A stretch of 64,000 nucleotides of DNA from Shewanella aestuarii (GTDB lineage: Bacteria; Pseudomonadota; Gammaproteobacteria; Enterobacterales; Shewanellaceae), in NCBI RefSeq assembly GCF_014647215.1, contig NZ_BMOT01000001.1, positions 826,923-890,922 of the forward strand, given 5' to 3'. The notes below the pieces were generated by a model that searched no databases, was not told the DNA's origin, and worked only from the letters and a program-made list of their open reading frames with translations. Position numbers and translations under genes: made by a program. The number at the start of each line of letters is the position of its first letter. The first letter of the stretch is position 1. Positions 1 to 9,635 of this stretch are shown piece by piece.

Positions 1-1
1 T

Positions 2-1087
2 GAAGCAAAAGAAGCTAAGCCAGCACGCAAGCGTCAACCACGCAAAGAAAAAGTGGCTGAAACTCAAACGACTGACACTGCCGAAGCAACTGATGAAAAT
101 AATGCTGTAGAAGCGGCGGACGAAGTTGCATCAACAAGTGTTGCATCAACAAGTGTTGCACCAACTACTGAAACCGTCACTCAGGTAGCATTAGAAGATA
201 ACGTCAGTACAACTGATGCAGCAACTGATGCAGCAACTGATCAAGATGAATCGGACGATGATAAGCGTGATGGTCAACGCCGTAGTCGCCGTAGTCCTCG
301 TCACTTACGTGCTGCTGGACAACGTCGTCGCCGTGATGAAGATGGCTCGGCATCTGATGCTGCCCCCGTATTCACTCCAGTTGATGAGCTAGATAGACAG
401 TTAACAGAAGAGTTAGCTCAATCCGCTCCAGAAGCTAAAACAGTAATTAACACTGCTACATCGACTGAAACCGAAGTGACATCAGCGCCTGTAGAAGAAG
501 CGGTTCAACCACAAGTTGAAGTCGTTTCTGCTGAAGTTGAGGCTAAAACTGTTGCAGTAGAAGATAAAGTTGAGACTATTGCTGCACCTGTTGTTGAAGT
601 TCAATCAGAGGCTAAAGTAGCGGTAGAAACGCCCGCTGCAGCAGTGACTGAAAACATTGAAACTGCTGCGGTTGTTGAAAACGTAGAAACTAAGCCTAAG
701 AAAGTAGCTGCAGAAGTTGAAGCGCCAGTTTCAGCACCAGTGAAAGCAGTAGAAGTTATTGTTGAAGCCAAGGCTGAAGTTAAACCGGCTAAAACTGTCG
801 TTAACGCACCAATGGCAAAACCTGCGGCAATTGCTCGTAAAGTTGTCGATAAAACAGCTGAAGCGAAAGTTGCAGCGCCAATTGAGCCAAAAGCTGTACC
901 AGCAAAACCTGCCGGCAACAGTCGCTTTGGATCTATGGTAAGTTCAACAACAACGAAACCCACTGTGGAAGTTCGTCAGCAACAGGCTGTACCACAAGGT
1001 AAGAGCTATGCAGAGGCAGAAAAAGCGGTTGCGGTAAAATCAAGTTTTGCCAATAGTGCCAGTGCTGAGATGACTAAACCTCAATAA
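2..1087 (+). CDS. rne: Ribonuclease E, C-terminal scaffold part (5' end outside window)
   Basis: The reading frame is open from base 2, so the gene enters from the left; the GTG at 53 is an internal Val codon, not the start. The visible part is low-complexity: an Ala/Val/Glu/Lys/Pro-rich, predicted disordered chain with an Arg-rich block (RRSRRSPRHLRAAGQRRRRD) and a terminal segment ending SASAEMTKPQ. This is typical of the non-catalytic half of RNase E, which in E. coli carries RNA-binding Arg-rich patches and docking sites for RhlB, enolase and, at the extreme C-terminus, PNPase. The catalytic S1/DNase-like half is not in the window. Two short in-frame tandem repeats lie near the left edge. 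Identification rests on composition and the C-terminal motif, so it is good but not absolute. Confidence 0.85.
   Translation, partial: EAKEAKPARKRQPRKEKVAETQTTDTAEATDENNAVEAADEVASTSVASTSVAPTTETVTQVALEDNVSTTDAATDAATDQDESDDDKRDGQRRSRRSPRHLRAAGQRRRRDEDGSASDAAPVFTPVDELDRQLTEELAQSAPEAKTVINTATSTETEVTSAPVEEAVQPQVEVVSAEVEAKTVAVEDKVETIAAPVVEVQSEAKVAVETPAAAVTENIETAAVVENVETKPKKVAAEVEAPVSAPVKAVEVIVEAKAEVKPAKTVVNAPMAKPAAIARKVVDKTAEAKVAAPIEPKAVPAKPAGNSRFGSMVSSTTTKPTVEVRQQQAVPQGKSYAEAEKAVAVKSSFANSASAEMTKPQ
125..160 (+). repeat. 15-bp tandem repeat inside rne
   Basis: Two perfect copies of GTTGCATCAACAAGT (125-139 and 140-154) plus the first six bases of a third encode VASTS-VASTS-VA. The unit is a multiple of three, so copy-number change would keep frame and only lengthen the disordered scaffold. 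Confidence 0.9.
212..241 (+). repeat. 12-bp tandem repeat inside rne
   Basis: Two perfect copies of ACTGATGCAGCA (212-223, 224-235) and half of a third encode TDAA-TDAA-TD. It is in frame and lies in the disordered region. Confidence 0.85.
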
Positions 1088-1110
1088 TCAGCGCTTAAGC
1101 TAGAATCAAA

Positions 1111-1137
1111 AAGCCATGCTAATGCATGGCTTTTTTG
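1111..1137 (+). terminator. rho-independent terminator of rne
   Basis: Perfect stem AAGCCATGC/GCATGGCTT with a four-base loop, followed by a T run; it begins 23 bases after the rne stop codon. Confidence 0.9.
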
Positions 1138-1280
1138 TTTTTAATCGCTTTGAAACGACTCAAAATGCTATTGCTTTGTTATTAATTGCCACCCATATCA
1201 GATTTTGGGTTTAGAACTGGTATGATTTTTGTTAAGATCGCGGCCTTAATTATCATTAAAATAATCTTAATAGAGGCTAA

Positions 1281-2837
1281 ATGTTCGATATTATTCGTCA
1301 TAAAACTGCCAGTAGTAAGGCTGATGTTTTATCAGGCTTAACTGTTGCTCTCGCGCTGATCCCAGAAGCTGTTGCATTCGCATTCGTTGCACATGTTGAA
1401 CCCATGGTCGGGTTGTATGCTGCATTTATCATGGGCTTAATTACAGCGCTTATTGGCGGGCGACCGGGGATGATTTCAGGTGCCACTGGGGCTATGGCGG
1501 TTGTCATGGTATCGCTTGTGGTTGAACATGGAGTGCAATATTTATTCGCCGCCGTGGTGCTTGCCGGTATCATTCAAATATCGGCGGGGGTATTTAAACT
1601 CGGAAAATTTATCCGTATTGTTCCCTACCCTGTAATGATTGGTTTCGTTAACGGTTTAGCCATTGTGATCTTTTTAGCCCAGTTAGGGCAGTTTAAAGTC
1701 AAAGATGCTGCAGGTAATATGGTTTGGATGGCCCAGGAGCCATTGATGATCATGATTGGCTTGATTCTGCTCACTATGGCCATTATTCATTTTTTACCTA
1801 AAATCACCACAGCTATCCCTTCCTCTTTGGTCGCAATTTTAACTGTAACAGCCATAGTTGTTGGGCTAGAGATGGATACTCGTAATGTATTGGATTTTTT
1901 AAAAACCATGAGTGGTAATGACGCAGCGACTATTGCAGGTTCTTTACCTAGCTTTTCAATTCCAAGCGTGCCATTTAACTTTGAAACCTTATACATTATT
2001 TTGCCATATGCCTGTATTTTAGCTGCTGTTGGCCTAATTGAATCATTACTGACATTAACTGTGATTGATGAAATGACCAATACCCGAGGACGTGGTAATA
2101 AAGAATGTGTTGGCCAAGGTGTTGGTAACATTACCAGTGGCTTCTTCGGAGCTATGGGTGGTTGTGCCATGATTGGTCAGTCAATGATCAACATTAACTC
2201 TGGTGGTCGTGGTCGTTTATCAGGCATTACCGCAGCGCTTGCACTATTAGCATTTATTCTATTTGGCTCAGCATTTATTGAAATCATCCCGCTTGCAGCA
2301 TTAGTTGGCGTGATGTTCATTGTGGTACTAGGTACGTTTGAGTGGGCAAGTTTTAAAGTAATGCGCAAAGTGCCTAAACATGATGCTTTTGTAATTGTAC
2401 TTGTGACCACAGTGACCGTGTTTACCGACTTAGCTTTTGCGGTATTCGTGGGGGTTATTGTGTCGGCGCTAGTATTTGCTTGGGAACATGCAAAACATAT
2501 CAATGTTGATATCAGTGAAGATGAAAATGGCTGGAAGGTTTATCGCTTAAACGGTCCATTATTTTTTGGTTCCGTTGCCCATTTTCTCGAGCTGTTTGAT
2601 GCACAAAACGATACTCAGGATGTGATTGTTGACTTCCAAAACTCTCGTGTTGCTGATCACTCGGCATTAGATGCAATTGATACCTTAGCAGAGCGTTATG
2701 TTAATGCAGGAAAACGATTACATCTTCGTCATTTGAGTCAAGATTGTGTGGCCTTATTGCATAAAGCCGGTGACTTAGTTGAAGTGAACTTAATTGAAGA
2801 TCCACATTACAAAGTGGCTGACGACAAACTGGATTAA
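1281..2837 (+). CDS. SulP family inorganic anion transporter with C-terminal STAS domain
   Basis: A 518-residue inner-membrane protein. Residues about 15-405 form many hydrophobic helices with the SulP signature region ([20 protein letters not shown] near the N-terminus, and a GG-rich [14 protein letters not shown] stretch). Residues about 410-518 form a soluble STAS domain ([20 protein letters not shown]). SulP proteins move sulfate, bicarbonate or other anions, often with Na+ or H+; the substrate cannot be read from the sequence. Start chosen at ATG 1281 with GAGG at 1273-1276. It is a single gene between the rne terminator and its own strong terminator. Confidence 0.9.
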   Translation: MFDIIRHKTASSKADVLSGLTVALALIPEAVAFAFVAHVEPMVGLYAAFIMGLITALIGGRPGMISGATGAMAVVMVSLVVEHGVQYLFAAVVLAGIIQISAGVFKLGKFIRIVPYPVMIGFVNGLAIVIFLAQLGQFKVKDAAGNMVWMAQEPLMIMIGLILLTMAIIHFLPKITTAIPSSLVAILTVTAIVVGLEMDTRNVLDFLKTMSGNDAATIAGSLPSFSIPSVPFNFETLYIILPYACILAAVGLIESLLTLTVIDEMTNTRGRGNKECVGQGVGNITSGFFGAMGGCAMIGQSMININSGGRGRLSGITAALALLAFILFGSAFIEIIPLAALVGVMFIVVLGTFEWASFKVMRKVPKHDAFVIVLVTTVTVFTDLAFAVFVGVIVSALVFAWEHAKHINVDISEDENGWKVYRLNGPLFFGSVAHFLELFDAQNDTQDVIVDFQNSRVADHSALDAIDTLAERYVNAGKRLHLRHLSQDCVALLHKAGDLVEVNLIEDPHYKVADDKLD

Positions 2838-2884
2838 ATCTGATAACAACGTATCCGATTTATGCTCATTTAGTTAACCATCAA

Positions 2885-2917
2885 AAGGGTGGCAGTATTG
2901 ATACTGCCACCCTTTTT
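2885..2917. terminator. bidirectional terminator between sulP-type gene and msrBA
   Basis: Fourteen-base perfect stem (AAGGGTGGCAGTAT/ATACTGCCACCCTT) with a TG apex. T-rich flank on the + strand and an A run upstream give a U tract on the other strand too; it lies between convergent genes. Confidence 0.88.
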
Positions 2918-2938
2918 ATAACTTCATATTGATGCTAT

Positions 2939-3862
2939 TTATCGCTTTAACTTATCAGCAAACAAGGCTTTGAACTTGTCAAACTTGGGTTTTACTACCA
3001 TCTGGCAATATGGCTGCTCACCATGCTTTGCAAAGTAATCATCGTGATAATTTTCCGCCGGATAAAAGGTCTCAAATGCGCAAACTTCCGTTACGATAGG
3101 ATCTTTCCATACTTTTGCATCTTGCAAGGCTGAGATCATATTATTTGTTTTGTCTACTTGATCTGCCGTATGGGCAAAAACTACCGAGCGATACTGTGGA
3201 CCTTTGTCATTACCTTGCTGATTTAGGGTAGTCGGATTGTGGCTTTTAAATAACACTTCTAAAAGTTCGTCAAACGTAATCAGAGCTGGATTAAATGTTA
3301 TGTGTACCACCTCAGCATGGCCTGTACGACCAGAACAAACAGCATCATAATTTGCATGCTTTTGTTCCCCTCCGGCATAACCTGATTGCACTTTTTCAAC
3401 CCCATTTAATGCTGAGAATATCGCTTCTACACACCAAAAACAGCCTGCACCAAACGTAGCTTGTGCTAACGGAGTGATTTCACGTTCATTTATCGTGTTT
3501 GATTCACTTGAGCTTGCTTCAAACACCATAGAAACAGAATTAACACAATGGCGTATATTATTTGGTGTGAGTCTTTCACCCTCAAAAACATGACCTAAAT
3601 GGCCGCCACATTGATGACAGGTAATTTCAACTCTTTGACCATCTGCATCAAGGGTTCTATCGACCGCGCCTGCTATTTCATTATCAAATGCAGGCCAGCC
3701 ACAGTGTGCATTGAATTTATGTTCGCTTTTATATAAGGGCGCTAGGCATTTCTTACAAAGATATAAACCTGTAGCGTCGTGATCAACATATTCACCAGAA
3801 AAAGGCCTTTCTGTGCCTTTTTGTTCAATAACAAACTTTTCAAATTCAGTTAATGTTTTCAT
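2939..3862 (-). CDS. msrBA: Bifunctional peptide-methionine sulfoxide reductase MsrB-MsrA
   Basis: A 307-residue fusion that repairs oxidised methionine. Residues 1-~120 are MsrB (R-sulfoxide): zinc pairs C36/C39 and C82/C85 and catalytic Cys106 in RHCVNSVSM, so it is a Cys, not selenocysteine, enzyme. Residues ~132-300 are MsrA (S-sulfoxide) with GCFWC (Cys141 catalytic, Cys144). Order is B then A; in PilB/MsrAB-type proteins A usually comes first. No signal peptide is seen, so it is cytosolic and probably thioredoxin-dependent. ATG start at 3862; it is a single gene. Confidence 0.95.
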   Translation of the reverse strand: MKTLTEFEKFVIEQKGTERPFSGEYVDHDATGLYLCKKCLAPLYKSEHKFNAHCGWPAFDNEIAGAVDRTLDADGQRVEITCHQCGGHLGHVFEGERLTPNNIRHCVNSVSMVFEASSSESNTINEREITPLAQATFGAGCFWCVEAIFSALNGVEKVQSGYAGGEQKHANYDAVCSGRTGHAEVVHITFNPALITFDELLEVLFKSHNPTTLNQQGNDKGPQYRSVVFAHTADQVDKTNNMISALQDAKVWKDPIVTEVCAFETFYPAENYHDDYFAKHGEQPYCQMVVKPKFDKFKALFADKLKR

Positions 3863-4032
3863 CTTTTAATTTACTCTCGTCAACCCTATTCCAACTTAGG
3901 CTATTCTACGTTAGTTAAAATCAATTCGTTCACTTTAAAGACCGTTAAAACATCCAAAAAATTGCAGCATTTGCTAGCAAGGGTTAACATTGCAATGGGT
4001 CAAAACAAATATGAAACCAATAAGAAACTAAG

Positions 4033-4872
4033 ATGAAACTAGAAACCATTGATTATCGTGCTGCTGACAGCGCACAACAATTTGTAACATCATTACACGA
4101 AACAGGTTTTGGTGTGTTATCAAACCATCCTATCGAACAAGCTTTAGTCGAAAAAATATACCAAGAATGGTATGCCTTTTTTAACAGCGACGAGAAACAA
4201 GCTTATCTCTTCAAGCCGGAAACTCAAGATGGTTTTTTCCCCGCGTCAATTTCAGAAACAGCAAAAGGCCATAGCGTAAAAGATATCAAAGAATATTTTC
4301 ACGTTTATCCTTGGGGCCGTATTCCCGATTCACTTCGCGACAATATTTTAGCTTATTACCAGCAAGCTAATGCTTTTGCGGCCGAGTTACTTGGGTGGAT
4401 AGAACAATACTCGCCTAAAGAAGTTGCTGATAAATATTCGATTCAATTATCTGAAATGATCAATAACAGCCAAAAAACATTACTGCGTATTCTTCATTAT
4501 CCACCAATGAGCGGCAATGAAGAATTAGGCGCAATACGTGCTGCAGCGCACGAAGATATTAATCTTATCACTATTCTGCCCGCAGCTAATGAACCCGGCT
4601 TACAAGTGAAAAACAAATCTGGAGAATGGATGGATGTGCCAAGTGACTTTGGCAATATCATCATTAATATCGGCGATATGTTACAGGAAGCCTCTGGCGG
4701 TTACTTCCCATCGACTTCTCACCGAGTCATTAATCCTGAAGGTACAGATAAAACCAAATCACGTATTTCACTGCCTTTGTTCCTTCACCCAAACCCTGAA
4801 GTCGTGCTGTCGGAGCGTCATACCGCTGACAGTTACTTGATGGAACGCCTTCGTGAGTTAGGGGTTATTTAA
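4033..4872 (+). CDS. 2-oxoglutarate/Fe(II) oxygenase, isopenicillin-N-synthase-like family
   Basis: A 279-residue cytosolic enzyme. The iron-binding facial triad is His173 and Asp175 in AAHEDINLITIL and His230 in TSHRVINP; the co-substrate-binding RxS motif is Arg244-Ile-Ser246. These are hallmarks of the IPNS/DIOX fold. Bacterial members mostly lack assigned substrates and the sequence does not reveal one. Monocistronic, with a strong terminator 15 bases after its stop. ATG start at 4033; the upstream sequence GAAACTAAG is a poor Shine-Dalgarno. Confidence 0.88.
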   Translation: MKLETIDYRAADSAQQFVTSLHETGFGVLSNHPIEQALVEKIYQEWYAFFNSDEKQAYLFKPETQDGFFPASISETAKGHSVKDIKEYFHVYPWGRIPDSLRDNILAYYQQANAFAAELLGWIEQYSPKEVADKYSIQLSEMINNSQKTLLRILHYPPMSGNEELGAIRAAAHEDINLITILPAANEPGLQVKNKSGEWMDVPSDFGNIIINIGDMLQEASGGYFPSTSHRVINPEGTDKTKSRISLPLFLHPNPEVVLSERHTADSYLMERLRELGVI

Positions 4873-4887
4873 ACGTTTAAACCAATC

Positions 4888-4911
4888 AAAGCGCCTTAGG
4901 GCGCTTTTTTT
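4888..4911 (+). terminator. terminator after the IPNS-like oxygenase
   Basis: AAAGCGCC/GGCGCTTT stem with a three- to four-base loop and a long T run. Confidence 0.88.
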
Positions 4912-4974
4912 ATGCTTTTCATTAAGGTTCAAGGTACAATATTGCCATTGTTAACAGTAGTAAAAGGCAAGATC

Positions 4975-5916
4975 ATGGCAATTCAGTGGTATCCAGGGCA
5001 CATGCACAAGGCACGCAAAGAGATTGAAGAGGTCATGCCTCAAGTCGATTTGGTGATAGAAGTGCTAGATGCACGTATTCCGTACAGCAGTGAAAACCCC
5101 ATGGTTGCGCAATTACGTGGTGATAAACCTTGTATTAAACTGTTGAACAAATCTGATTTAGCAGACCCTAAAGTCACCGAACAATGGATTGAGTATTTAG
5201 AACGCGAACAAGGTGTAAAGGCTTCGGCAATTACGACACTCCAGCCTGCAATGGTCAGAATGATCCCTGATTTATGCCGCAAGTTGGTTCCCCATCGCGA
5301 TGTAATCGAAAAAGACATTCGCACTATGATTATGGGTATTCCCAATGTGGGTAAGTCAACTATCATTAATACCTTAGCTGGTCGCGTGATTGCCAAAACA
5401 GGTAATGAGCCAGCAGTGACTAAAACTCAGCAACGTATCAATTTGCGCAATGGTATTGTGTTATCAGATACGCCAGGTATTTTATGGCCCAAAGTAGACA
5501 ACGAAGCGAGTAGCTATCGATTAGCGGTAACGGGTGCAATTAAAGATACGGCAATGGAATACGAGGATGTGGCTATGTTTGCCGCTGAGTATTTTTTGAA
5601 GGCCTACCCTGAAATGATCTGTGAGCGATATAAAATTGATAACTTACCCAACTCAGATTTTGAGTTACTTGAAGAAATTGGCCGTAAGCGTGGAGCACTA
5701 AGGCCTGGGGGACGCATTGATTTACATAAAGCCTCTGAACTGTTACTGCACGAATTCCGCTCTGGTAAGATTGGCCTACTGAGCTTAGAGACACCTGCAA
5801 TGGCTGAAATCGAAAAGATTGAAGTTGAACGTATCATGGCTGAAAAAGAACAGGCAAGATTGAAAAAACTTGAATTAAGTAAGCTGAAACAGTCTGGTAA
5901 ACGTCATCAAGGTTAA
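4975..5916 (+). CDS. ylqF: Ribosome biogenesis GTPase YlqF/RbgA
   Basis: A 313-residue circularly permuted GTPase: G4 motif NKSD at 58-61 precedes the P loop GIPNVGKS at 121-128 and G3 DTPG at 165-168, the order that defines the YlqF/YawG class. Family members help late assembly of the large ribosomal subunit. The C-terminal helical tail is rich in Lys/Glu. The open frame extends upstream to 4912, but ATG 4975 is preferred: it has AAGG at 4964-4967 and gives the conserved N-terminus MAIQWYPGHM, and the longer form would begin in the upstream terminator's T run. Confidence 0.95.
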   Translation: MAIQWYPGHMHKARKEIEEVMPQVDLVIEVLDARIPYSSENPMVAQLRGDKPCIKLLNKSDLADPKVTEQWIEYLEREQGVKASAITTLQPAMVRMIPDLCRKLVPHRDVIEKDIRTMIMGIPNVGKSTIINTLAGRVIAKTGNEPAVTKTQQRINLRNGIVLSDTPGILWPKVDNEASSYRLAVTGAIKDTAMEYEDVAMFAAEYFLKAYPEMICERYKIDNLPNSDFELLEEIGRKRGALRPGGRIDLHKASELLLHEFRSGKIGLLSLETPAMAEIEKIEVERIMAEKEQARLKKLELSKLKQSGKRHQG

Positions 5917-6141
5917 TCTTTGATGCCTTATCTCTAATCCACTTGCTATGCATGCTGTAATCGATGCAATGCAAGTGAGATTTGACTATCAATGTCGATA
6001 TACATTTTCTGTAATGTAGTTTTTAAACCATTATCATATGTTAGTCATGTTAATTCAGCTAACCAACAACTAGCCAGAAATAATGATTAAAAATAAGGAT
6101 TTAAAATCAGCAGGTTGCACCCAACCTTCCCCTTGCATCTA

Positions 6142-6627
6142 TTACAACTCGTCATTTCGATGACATTTTTCCGCTAACGCTGTCAGGCTGTTTTCAAGTA
6201 AATCTATGACGGCCTCAAAACCACGCTCACCACCATAATAGGGATCAGGGACTTCGTCGATACCTGTGTTGCCAAATGCTAAGATCATATTAAGCTTATG
6301 TTTATACTCAGCGGGGCAGCGGGCAATAAGATCTTGCATATTCGCATGATCTGCTGCCAAAATAAGGTCGAATTGGCTAAAGTCGGCATCGATTACCTGC
6401 CTTGCACGAATGCCAGCAAAACTGAGTCCACGAGCTTCACCCGCTTTAACACTGCGCGGATCAGGTTGATTACCTTGGTGATAAGCTATAGTACCCGCCG
6501 AATCAATATAAATATCTAATTTGTATTGTTGTGCTTTTTGCTTAAAAACTGCCTCAGCCGTAGGTGAGCGGCAAATGTTGCCCATACACACGAATAGTAC
6601 TGATTTAATCTCTTTAATATCAATCAT
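6142..6627 (-). CDS. Low-molecular-weight protein tyrosine phosphatase
   Basis: A 161-residue cytosolic phosphatase. The P loop CMGNICRS (Cys14 nucleophile, Arg20) follows VLFV, and the general-acid Asp128 lies in VPDPYYGG. In bacteria such enzymes often dephosphorylate tyrosine kinases of capsule or exopolysaccharide export (Wzb-like), but no such genes are nearby. The first codons and upstream DNA (6612 onward) appear to come from an inserted island: a second, truncated copy of this 5' end lies beside ligE at 28748-28807 (see findings). The N-terminus MIDIKEIKSV differs from the MKKIKSV start of the remnant. Confidence 0.93.
   Translation of the reverse strand: MIDIKEIKSVLFVCMGNICRSPTAEAVFKQKAQQYKLDIYIDSAGTIAYHQGNQPDPRSVKAGEARGLSFAGIRARQVIDADFSQFDLILAADHANMQDLIARCPAEYKHKLNMILAFGNTGIDEVPDPYYGGERGFEAVIDLLENSLTALAEKCHRNDEL
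6571..6611. repeat. Left 41-bp direct repeat (attL-like), inside the LMW-PTP gene
   Basis: Matches 28748-28788 at 37 of 41 positions by hand alignment, with 24 consecutive identical bases (6588-6611 versus 28765-28788), in the same orientation. It covers the codons from about IKSV to ICR. It marks the left edge of the proposed 22-kb island. Confidence 0.75.
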
Positions 6628-6805
6628 ATAAATAAAACCCTAAAAAATAGGTTGAAATAGGTCAAATTTATTTAGTGGAGAAACAAGCTCTTACATTATT
6701 AATCTTTTTCTGTTTGGCGAATCCTTGCGGAATAATTATAAACTTTTATGTCTAAATCACCATGTTTTGCCTCTGTTGTTTCTAGTTAATAAAGACAGTT
6801 CTTAA

Positions 6806-7058
6806 ATTAATAGGAAATACCAGATAGAAACGAATTTTGAACATATTCGCAAAACCGAACACCCACTAATGTTACTTAAGCGAATGGTCAGTATTGTTGA
6901 AACAGAACATTCGTATAAGGACATATCAAACTATGATAATTTAGTAGAACAGCAGTTTTTGATTTTTCAACTGAAAAAAAATGCTCAGAGAAGGATTTCA
7001 TAATTTTGAGACTCAACTGGCAACTGATTTAGTTAATAAGTTCTTAAGTAGTGAATAA
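6806..7058 (+). pseudogene. Decayed ORF with an A8 frameshift, function unknown
   Basis: An open frame from 6806 reads protein-like residues (for example EHPLMLLKRMVSIVETE and NYDNLVEQQFLIFQLKK) but hits TAA at 7001. Removing one A from the A8 run at 6974-6981 continues into a second protein-like stretch (MLREGFHNFETQLATDLVNK) ending at TAA 7056-7058. That is the pattern of a gene broken by a homopolymer insertion. No clear start codon with a ribosome site is visible (first in-frame ATG 6869). I do not recognise the family. It lies at the left end of the proposed island. Confidence 0.4.
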
Positions 7059-7111
7059 TTACCCGACCAAAATCCTAGTTAGTTATAAGGACATCAACAC
7101 TAGGAATTGTT

Positions 7112-7402
7112 ATGAACAAACCTCAGGTTTTCAGAATCTATAAACGTCAATCAAAATCTCCATGGGATGATCACACGACTGTACTGCTGCTTGCAGAGCA
7201 TAAACTTGAGATTGATGAGATTTAATTAAGCTTTAATAAATACATTTATTTACACCGAGATGTGCAAGGACAAATACTGGGGATCAGTATCAGCAAATCA
7301 CTACTTGAAGATCATCCTGAGTTTGAAACACAATATCTAAAGATATTGATGCATACAACTAATAGTGTGTCATGCTATCAACCTAATTTGCATACCGAAT
7401 AA
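7112..7402 (+). pseudogene. ORF split by an in-frame TAA, function unknown
   Basis: ATG 7112 has a good ribosome site (AGGA at 7102-7105) and reads 37 codons, beginning MNKPQVFRIYKRQSK, to TAA 7223-7225. The same frame then stays open for 58 more codons (LHRDVQGQILGISISKSLLE and so on) to TAA 7400-7402. Either a 96-codon gene has acquired a nonsense mutation, or a 37-residue peptide is made. The family is not recognised. It follows the frameshifted ORF by 53 bases. Confidence 0.4.
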
Positions 7403-7490
7403 ACGCTGCGGGCAGGAACTATTGTTGAAAATAGTGTCCGTAAAATTTTCACGTAAAGGCCAATACACACTCAATATTAACTCGCAAACC

Positions 7491-9635
7491 TCATTTACAA
7501 ATCCAGGGAGGAGACGTATTCCATAAATTAATCCAATCAGGAATTGAGCTTGCTGGCATAGGCCTTGCGATACCAAAACCTTGTGCAAAATGACATCCCA
7601 TCTTGAGCAATTGCCGACCATGCTCTTGAGTTTCAACCCCCTCTGCTATCACCAAACGACCGAAGGCCTTCGATAATTCAATAACACTTTTGACAATCGC
7701 CTGGTCGTCCATGTCATCTAACATGTCGATGACAAAGGATTGATCAATTTTTATAATATCGGTCTTGAGCTTCCTCAAATAGCTTAAAGATGAAAATCCT
7801 GTACCAAAATCATCTAGCGAAAAACGTATTCCTAATTGCGTACATTGGCTAATAACCTCAGCGATGTGCTGAGTATCTTTAATAATACTGGATTCTAGAA
7901 TTTCAAATTCAAGCTGATCCGATTGAAAACTTTTGTTAAGGAAAAATATTTCATTTAATTGATTAATAAAATCTTCATGCTGAAGTTGTAGTGGACTTAC
8001 ATTGACACTGATTGGTATGAATATGCCTAAGCGTTGCCATTCATTATGTTGCTTTATTGCTTGGTCAATGACCCATTTACCAAGCTCAATCCCTAGTGGT
8101 TCTTCTTCAATGTACGGTAAAAAACGAAATGGTGACAACAGACCTTCTGTCGGGTGTTGCCAGCGGATAAGAGCCTCTAAACCTATAATTTCATTAGTTT
8201 CCATATTAATTTTTGGTTGATAGAATAACAAAAATTCATTGTTATTAAATCCATTGCTTATATGTTCTAGCTCACGATATTGAAGTTTTATAGCGACATC
8301 ATTTTCAAAGTCAAATTCATGAATACAATTCTTTCCCAGCTCTTTAGCCCTATACATTGCTTGATCAGCATGACGAATAAGTATGTCTGAGTAACTATTG
8401 TCCTGCGGAAAATATGTAACACCAATACTTACAGTTACAAAAAGACGCTTATTTTCAATATTAAATTCCTCTGCGATGGAATAAAGTATTCGCTGTAATA
8501 TCTCTCTTGCTTGATGATGACTGTCTAAATCATCAAGAATCAAAACAAACTCATCTCCACCAAATCTTGCAAGTGTATCCCCATCACGTATTACAGTTTT
8601 AAACCTATTTGCAACAAGGCAAAGGAATTCATCACCTATATCATGGCCGTAAAGGTCATTGACCTCTTTAAAGCCATCCAAGTCTAAAAAGGCAATCGCT
8701 ATTTGTTTGCAATTACGCTGCGCTTTGATAAGCGCTTGCTGCATTCGATCAGCTAACAAATTTCTGTTTGGCAAATATGTGAGTGGATCATAATTTGCGG
8801 CAAACTTTAACTTATCGTTTAACTCTTTTAAAACCTGATTACTTTTTTCAAGTTTGCGTTGATCATTTTTTGCGTCGGTAATATCTTGAAATATGCCACT
8901 TAACTTTACAGCAACGCCATCTACATACGTAACATGACAGGTCGTTCTAACATCAATTATTCGTCCTTTAATCGTATAAGTTTCAAGCTCTAAGTCATAC
9001 TCTTCACCACGTTGAATAGCAGCATCAAGTGCTGCTAAGAATATTTTTTTTGAGTCGGGTAATAAATAACTTGCTCCTACATCAACGTTAGGAACAAATT
9101 CTTGCGGAGTTGTTTCATAAATTCGATAGGTCTCATCTGTCCAAATCAAGTTATTGTTATGTAAATTTAGTTGCCAACCACCTAGCTTGCCTATTTCTTG
9201 AGACTCTCTCAATAACTCGGTTGTGGTAGCAAGCAACTCTTCTTGTCTCTTACGAAAGGTAATGTCTTGATGCATACCAATCATTCGTGTCGGTTTACCA
9301 TCAACATCCCATGTAATAGCTTTGCCTGTAGACAATACCCAAACATAATGACCATTTTTATGTTTCAAACGAACTTCTAACTCACAAAGTTCACTTTGGC
9401 CTGAGCAATGATAATCAAAATTTTTAATCGCCTTGGGTAAATCATCTGGGTGTAATACATCTAGCCAAGTTTGGTAATCAACAGGACTTAACTCCGATAA
9501 TGTATACCCTATAATCTCAGCCCAACGTTCATTACAAACAAGACCATCATTTTCAACACGCCAATCCCAGACGCCAACATTAGTCGCATCCAAAACTAAC
9601 TCATTAACCGCTTGGCTTATCGTATTTTTGTGCAT
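7491..9635 (-). CDS. PAS-PAS-GGDEF-EAL cyclic-di-GMP signalling protein
   Basis: A 714-residue protein with no membrane segment: two PAS domains (about 14-135, with the PAC motif MIGMHQDITFRKR, and about 140-260), a GGDEF domain (about 280-445) with an intact RFGGDEF active site, and an EAL domain (about 455-700) with intact EAL (GLEALIRWQHP), DDFGTGFSSLSYL and EGVET motifs. Both catalytic signatures look usable; in such fusions the EAL phosphodiesterase often dominates and GGDEF may act as a GTP-sensing site. It lies inside the proposed island, oriented away from the sialic-acid genes. Confidence 0.93.
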   Translation of the reverse strand: MHKNTISQAVNELVLDATNVGVWDWRVENDGLVCNERWAEIIGYTLSELSPVDYQTWLDVLHPDDLPKAIKNFDYHCSGQSELCELEVRLKHKNGHYVWVLSTGKAITWDVDGKPTRMIGMHQDITFRKRQEELLATTTELLRESQEIGKLGGWQLNLHNNNLIWTDETYRIYETTPQEFVPNVDVGASYLLPDSKKIFLAALDAAIQRGEEYDLELETYTIKGRIIDVRTTCHVTYVDGVAVKLSGIFQDITDAKNDQRKLEKSNQVLKELNDKLKFAANYDPLTYLPNRNLLADRMQQALIKAQRNCKQIAIAFLDLDGFKEVNDLYGHDIGDEFLCLVANRFKTVIRDGDTLARFGGDEFVLILDDLDSHHQAREILQRILYSIAEEFNIENKRLFVTVSIGVTYFPQDNSYSDILIRHADQAMYRAKELGKNCIHEFDFENDVAIKLQYRELEHISNGFNNNEFLLFYQPKINMETNEIIGLEALIRWQHPTEGLLSPFRFLPYIEEEPLGIELGKWVIDQAIKQHNEWQRLGIFIPISVNVSPLQLQHEDFINQLNEIFFLNKSFQSDQLEFEILESSIIKDTQHIAEVISQCTQLGIRFSLDDFGTGFSSLSYLRKLKTDIIKIDQSFVIDMLDDMDDQAIVKSVIELSKAFGRLVIAEGVETQEHGRQLLKMGCHFAQGFGIARPMPASSIPDWINLWNTSPPWICK

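Noticed and set aside
601..963. 120-codon frame antisense to rne
   Set aside because: Shadow of the Ala/Val/Glu-rich codons on the coding strand.
6142..6627. LMW phosphatase as part of a capsule operon (wzb)
   Set aside because: No wza, wzc or glycosyltransferase genes nearby; the name would over-claim.
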